A DNA stretch of 42,501 nt from Candidatus Aminicenantota bacterium (GTDB lineage: Bacteria > Acidobacteriota > Aminicenantia > Aminicenantales > Aminicenantaceae): positions 1 to 42,501 of the forward strand of contig JAOUKO010000004.1 in the NCBI GenBank assembly GCA_029882525.1, read 5' to 3'. The notes under the pieces were generated by a model, which saw only the letters and a program-made list of their open reading frames with translations, did no database searches and had not been told where the DNA came from. The translations under genes were made by a program, and so were the position numbers. This document shows, piece by piece, positions 40,204-42,501 of the stretch (positions within the stretch are counted from its first letter, which is position 1; the number at the start of each line of letters is the position of its first letter).

Positions 40204-41175
40204 ATGACCAGAGAAGAGATCATCCGTATCGGAAAAAAAGTATTGAGCATAGAGGCAGATGCCGTCCAAACCCTGTCTTCACAGCTGGACGAAAACTTCG
40301 CCAGCGCTATCGAGCTCCTCTATAACACGAAATCCCGCGTCATCGTGACCGGCATGGGAAAATCCGGTCTCGTCGGCCGGAAAATCGCTGCCACCCTGTC
40401 CAGCTGCGGCACGCCAGCCATGTTCATCCATCCTGCCGAAGCCGGACACGGAGACCTGGGCATGATCGTCAAGGAAGACATCCTCATCGCCATCTCCTAC
40501 AGCGGGGAAACAAGAGAGATCGTTGACCTTCTGGATTTTTTTAAAAGGGCTGGGTTAAAGCTCATCAGCATCACCGGTAATAAAAAATCAAAACTGGCTC
40601 GATACAGCGATATCGTCCTCGAGGCAAGAGTCGAAAAAGAAGCCGAGCCCAACGGGTTGGTTCCCACGGCGAGCTCCACGGCCGCCCTGGCCATGGGGGA
40701 CGCCCTGGCCATCGCTTTGATGAAGCAAAAAGGGTTCGGAGAGAGTGATTTTGCGATCGTCCATCCCAAAGGCCAGGTAGGGAAAAAGCTTCTCAAGATT
40801 AATCAGCTGATGCGCAAAGGGAAGCAGATCGCCTCTGTCTCGATCAGCACTTCGATGCGGGGTGTCCTGGAGGAGATGAGCCAAAAGAAGCTGGGGATGA
40901 CCTGCGTCGTGGACGGGGAGGGCAAGCTCGTTGGAATCATCACTGACGGTGACCTGCGGCGGAAGATTCAGGAATACGGAAAAAAATTCATCGAGAAGAA
41001 GGCTCAAGACTGCATGACTTCCAACCCCAAAACAATCAAAAAAGAGGAGCTGGCTACAACAGCTTTGAACATCATGGAGGAAAACAAGATCACCTCCCTG
41101 GTCATCAAGGATGGGCAGGGAAAGATCGAGGGGATCATTCACCTTCATGACCTATGGCGGACAGAGATGTTCTGA
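40204..41175 (+). CDS. kdsD: Arabinose-5-phosphate isomerase (KdsD/KpsF/GutQ)
   Basis: 323 residues. N-terminal SIS sugar-isomerase domain (about 30-180) with RVIVTGMGKSGLVGRKIAATLSS, HPAEAGHGDLGMI and SYSGETREI, then two CBS domains (about 205-320) with GVLEEMSQKKLGMTCVVDGEGKLVGIITDGDLRR and ENKITSLVIKDGQGKIEGIIHLHDLWR. It converts ribulose-5-phosphate to arabinose-5-phosphate, the KdsA substrate. The length and domain order match KdsD. The stop overlaps the kdsC start as TGATG. Confidence 0.95.
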   Translation: MTREEIIRIGKKVLSIEADAVQTLSSQLDENFASAIELLYNTKSRVIVTGMGKSGLVGRKIAATLSSCGTPAMFIHPAEAGHGDLGMIVKEDILIAISYSGETREIVDLLDFFKRAGLKLISITGNKKSKLARYSDIVLEARVEKEAEPNGLVPTASSTAALAMGDALAIALMKQKGFGESDFAIVHPKGQVGKKLLKINQLMRKGKQIASVSISTSMRGVLEEMSQKKLGMTCVVDGEGKLVGIITDGDLRRKIQEYGKKFIEKKAQDCMTSNPKTIKKEELATTALNIMEENKITSLVIKDGQGKIEGIIHLHDLWRTEMF

Positions 41176-41723
41176 TGAATGCGAAAGACAGAGCCCGGAA
41201 GGTCAAAATGATCATCATGGATGTGGACGGAACCCTTACTGACGGTTCCATCCTCGTCCTCCCTGATGGCGAAGAGCTCAAATCCTATAACGTGAAGGAT
41301 GGCGCGGGAATCCTGCTCTCGCACCTGGCAGGGCTCAAGACGGGCATCATCACCGGAAAAACATCAAAATCTCTGGAAAAAAGAGCCGAGAAGTTGAAGA
41401 TATTTGAAGTCTATCAGGGAATCTTAGATAAGAAGAAGGCTCTCGCCGAGATCCTGGAAAAAAACGAACTCAACCTGGAGGACATCGCCTATATTGGGGA
41501 TGATATAGGGGACCTGGAAGTCCTCAGATCCGTGGGTCTGGCCGGAGCGGTCGCCGATGCCCATCCCGAGATCAAAAGGAACAGCCACTTTGTCTCCTCT
41601 AAACCCGGAGGCAAGGGCGCGGTCCGGGAATTTATCGAATTCATCCTCGAGGCCCAGGAAAAGTGGGAAGCCATAGAAGAAAACTTCAAAAAGCTGACCA
41701 AGCAGGACGATTTCAAGGTCTAA
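41175..41723 (+). CDS. kdsC: 3-deoxy-D-manno-octulosonate-8-phosphate phosphatase KdsC
   Basis: 182 residues. HAD-type phosphatase: motif I MIIMDVDGTLTDG near residue 15, motif II KTGIITGKTS, and motif IV IGDDIGDLEVLRSVG. It hydrolyses Kdo-8-phosphate to Kdo. KdsC proteins are normally 170-190 residues with no cap domain. An earlier in-frame ATG at 41154 would add seven residues inside kdsD. The ATG at 41175 sits in the TGATG overlap and reproduces the usual N-terminus, so it is preferred with moderate confidence. With kdsB, kdsA and kdsD it completes Kdo synthesis. A 171-base gap with nothing recognisable follows. Confidence 0.92.
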   Translation: MNAKDRARKVKMIIMDVDGTLTDGSILVLPDGEELKSYNVKDGAGILLSHLAGLKTGIITGKTSKSLEKRAEKLKIFEVYQGILDKKKALAEILEKNELNLEDIAYIGDDIGDLEVLRSVGLAGAVADAHPEIKRNSHFVSSKPGGKGAVREFIEFILEAQEKWEAIEENFKKLTKQDDFKV

Positions 41724-41894
41724 GACTGGCACAGAATCCGCGGTTCACCGGCGCCCCACAAAGAAGGCCTCAGATTTGTCTTTTCCGGAAGAATCGGGAG
41801 GGCTGAGAAGGAGCAGAGCAACCCAGGAAAAATAAAGGAATCCTCGTTTTTTCCCGATATTGTTCAGCGGAAGATAAACCGCAGGAGGAATAAG

Positions 41895-42501
41895 GTGAAA
41901 ATCAACGCAGAAATATTCAGACAGTATGACATCAGGGGAGTAGTCGATAAAGACCTGACTCTCGAAACGGTCGAACTATTGGGAAAAGGGATCGGCACCT
42001 ATTTCCGCACAAACGACAGAAAGGAAGTCGCGTTGGGAAGGGACTGCCGCCTCAGCTCCCCGCGTTTTTCCGAAGCGCTCTCCAAAGGCCTTCTCTCCAC
42101 AGGCTGCCGGATCACTGACCTGGGCATCATTCCCACCCCTCTTCTCTACTTCACCATGTACACCAAAAACATGGAAGCCGGGGTTATCATCACCGGCTCT
42201 CACAATCCTCCGGATTATAACGGGTTCAAAATGATGGCGGGAAAGGAGACGCTTTACGGGGAAGCCATCCAGTACATCCTCAAGATCATCCAGGACGAAG
42301 AATTCGTCGAGGAAGAAGAGTCTTCTGTAAAAAAATACGACATCATTCTCGAGTATCAGGATTACATCCTGCAGAACATCAAGCTCGAAAAGAAGTTGAA
42401 AGTCATCGTCGACGCCGGCAACGGGACAGCCGGAGTCGTTGCTGTCCCCATTTTTCAAAAACTAGGCTGCGAAGTCATTCCTCTTTACTGTGAGATGGAC
42501 G
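41895..42501 (+). CDS. Phosphomannomutase/phosphoglucomutase, N-terminal part (cut by window end)
   Basis: 202 codons before the window ends. The GTG at 41895 has GCAGGAGGAA seven bases upstream. The sequence starts KINAEIFRQYDIRGVVDKDL, a standard opening of ManB/AlgC-type hexose phosphomutases. The phosphoserine loop is ITGSHNPPDYNGFKMM, with the active Ser at about 103. The domain I end and start of domain II (KVIVDAGNGTAGVVAVPIF) follow. It interconverts hexose-1- and 6-phosphates for LPS or exopolysaccharide. The GG-N10-GC at 41728-41741 (weak -12) was not accepted as a sigma-54 promoter. Substrate (mannose or glucose) cannot be fixed from this part. Confidence 0.88.
   Translation, partial: MKINAEIFRQYDIRGVVDKDLTLETVELLGKGIGTYFRTNDRKEVALGRDCRLSSPRFSEALSKGLLSTGCRITDLGIIPTPLLYFTMYTKNMEAGVIITGSHNPPDYNGFKMMAGKETLYGEAIQYILKIIQDEEFVEEEESSVKKYDIILEYQDYILQNIKLEKKLKVIVDAGNGTAGVVAVPIFQKLGCEVIPLYCEMD

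Noticed and set aside
41728-41741. GG-N10-GC (TGGCACAGAATCCGC) upstream of the phosphomannomutase as a second sigma-54 promoter
   Set aside because: The -12 half reads CCGC rather than TTGC and the site is over 150 bases before the start codon with no upstream repeat; chance is the better explanation.

Overview
The window looks like a chromosomal segment of a free-living, diderm (LPS-bearing), respiring bacterium. The Kdo pathway genes, a TolC-type outer-membrane channel, a beta-barrel protein and a Rieske/cytochrome b complex support this. The Hfq-like protein (Sm domain behind a long N-terminal extension) and the overall gene content recall Acidobacteriota or Aminicenantota from memory of those groups. 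That placement is inference and was not tested by a search. No rRNA or tRNA gene was recognised.

Layout. 1-1970 (+): the end of a TPR protein, a SagB-type nitroreductase and an exported polysaccharide deacetylase. 2028-7973 (-): radC, fhs, a thiolase, 3-hydroxyacyl-CoA dehydrogenase and recA. 8168-12722 (-): one tightly overlapped respiratory operon, sdhC-sdhA-sdhB-Rieske-cytochrome b-small membrane protein. 13007-17728 (-): a sigma-54 signalling locus with a histidine kinase, an NtrC-type regulator, a beta-barrel protein and a small exported protein. At its head is a secreted protein with two calcium-type loops, preceded by a consensus -24/-12 promoter and tandem upstream repeats. 18171-25393 (+): a small secreted protein, then an ECF sigma factor, a zinc-finger anti-sigma factor, a CpxP/Spy-like protein and a MacA-MacB-TolC efflux system. 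25666-28187: hfq-pdxA (+) facing carD and smpB (-). Two inverted copies of a palindromic repeat flank this block, and a third, interrupted copy lies at 12790-13002.

28629-42501 (+): a block typical of the neighbourhood of a replication origin (rpmH-rnpA-yidD-yidC-jag, then mnmE-mnmG-parA-parB), although dnaA is not in view. It runs into bactofilin and a lipopolysaccharide-precursor cluster: kdsB, pyrG, kdsA, kdsD, kdsC and a phosphomannomutase cut by the window end. A parS-like palindrome lies in the last codons of mnmG. pyrG carries a single-base frameshift.

Most genes inside operons overlap by ATGA/TTGA or sit 0-1 base apart, so translational coupling is probably common. Three genes (carD, mnmE, kdsD) have a -10 hexamer ending 7-8 bases before the start codon, which suggests leaderless or near-leaderless transcripts. 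The most interesting regions are the sigma-54 locus (15.6-17.9 kb), the SDH/bc operon, the repeat family and the parS/pyrG observations.
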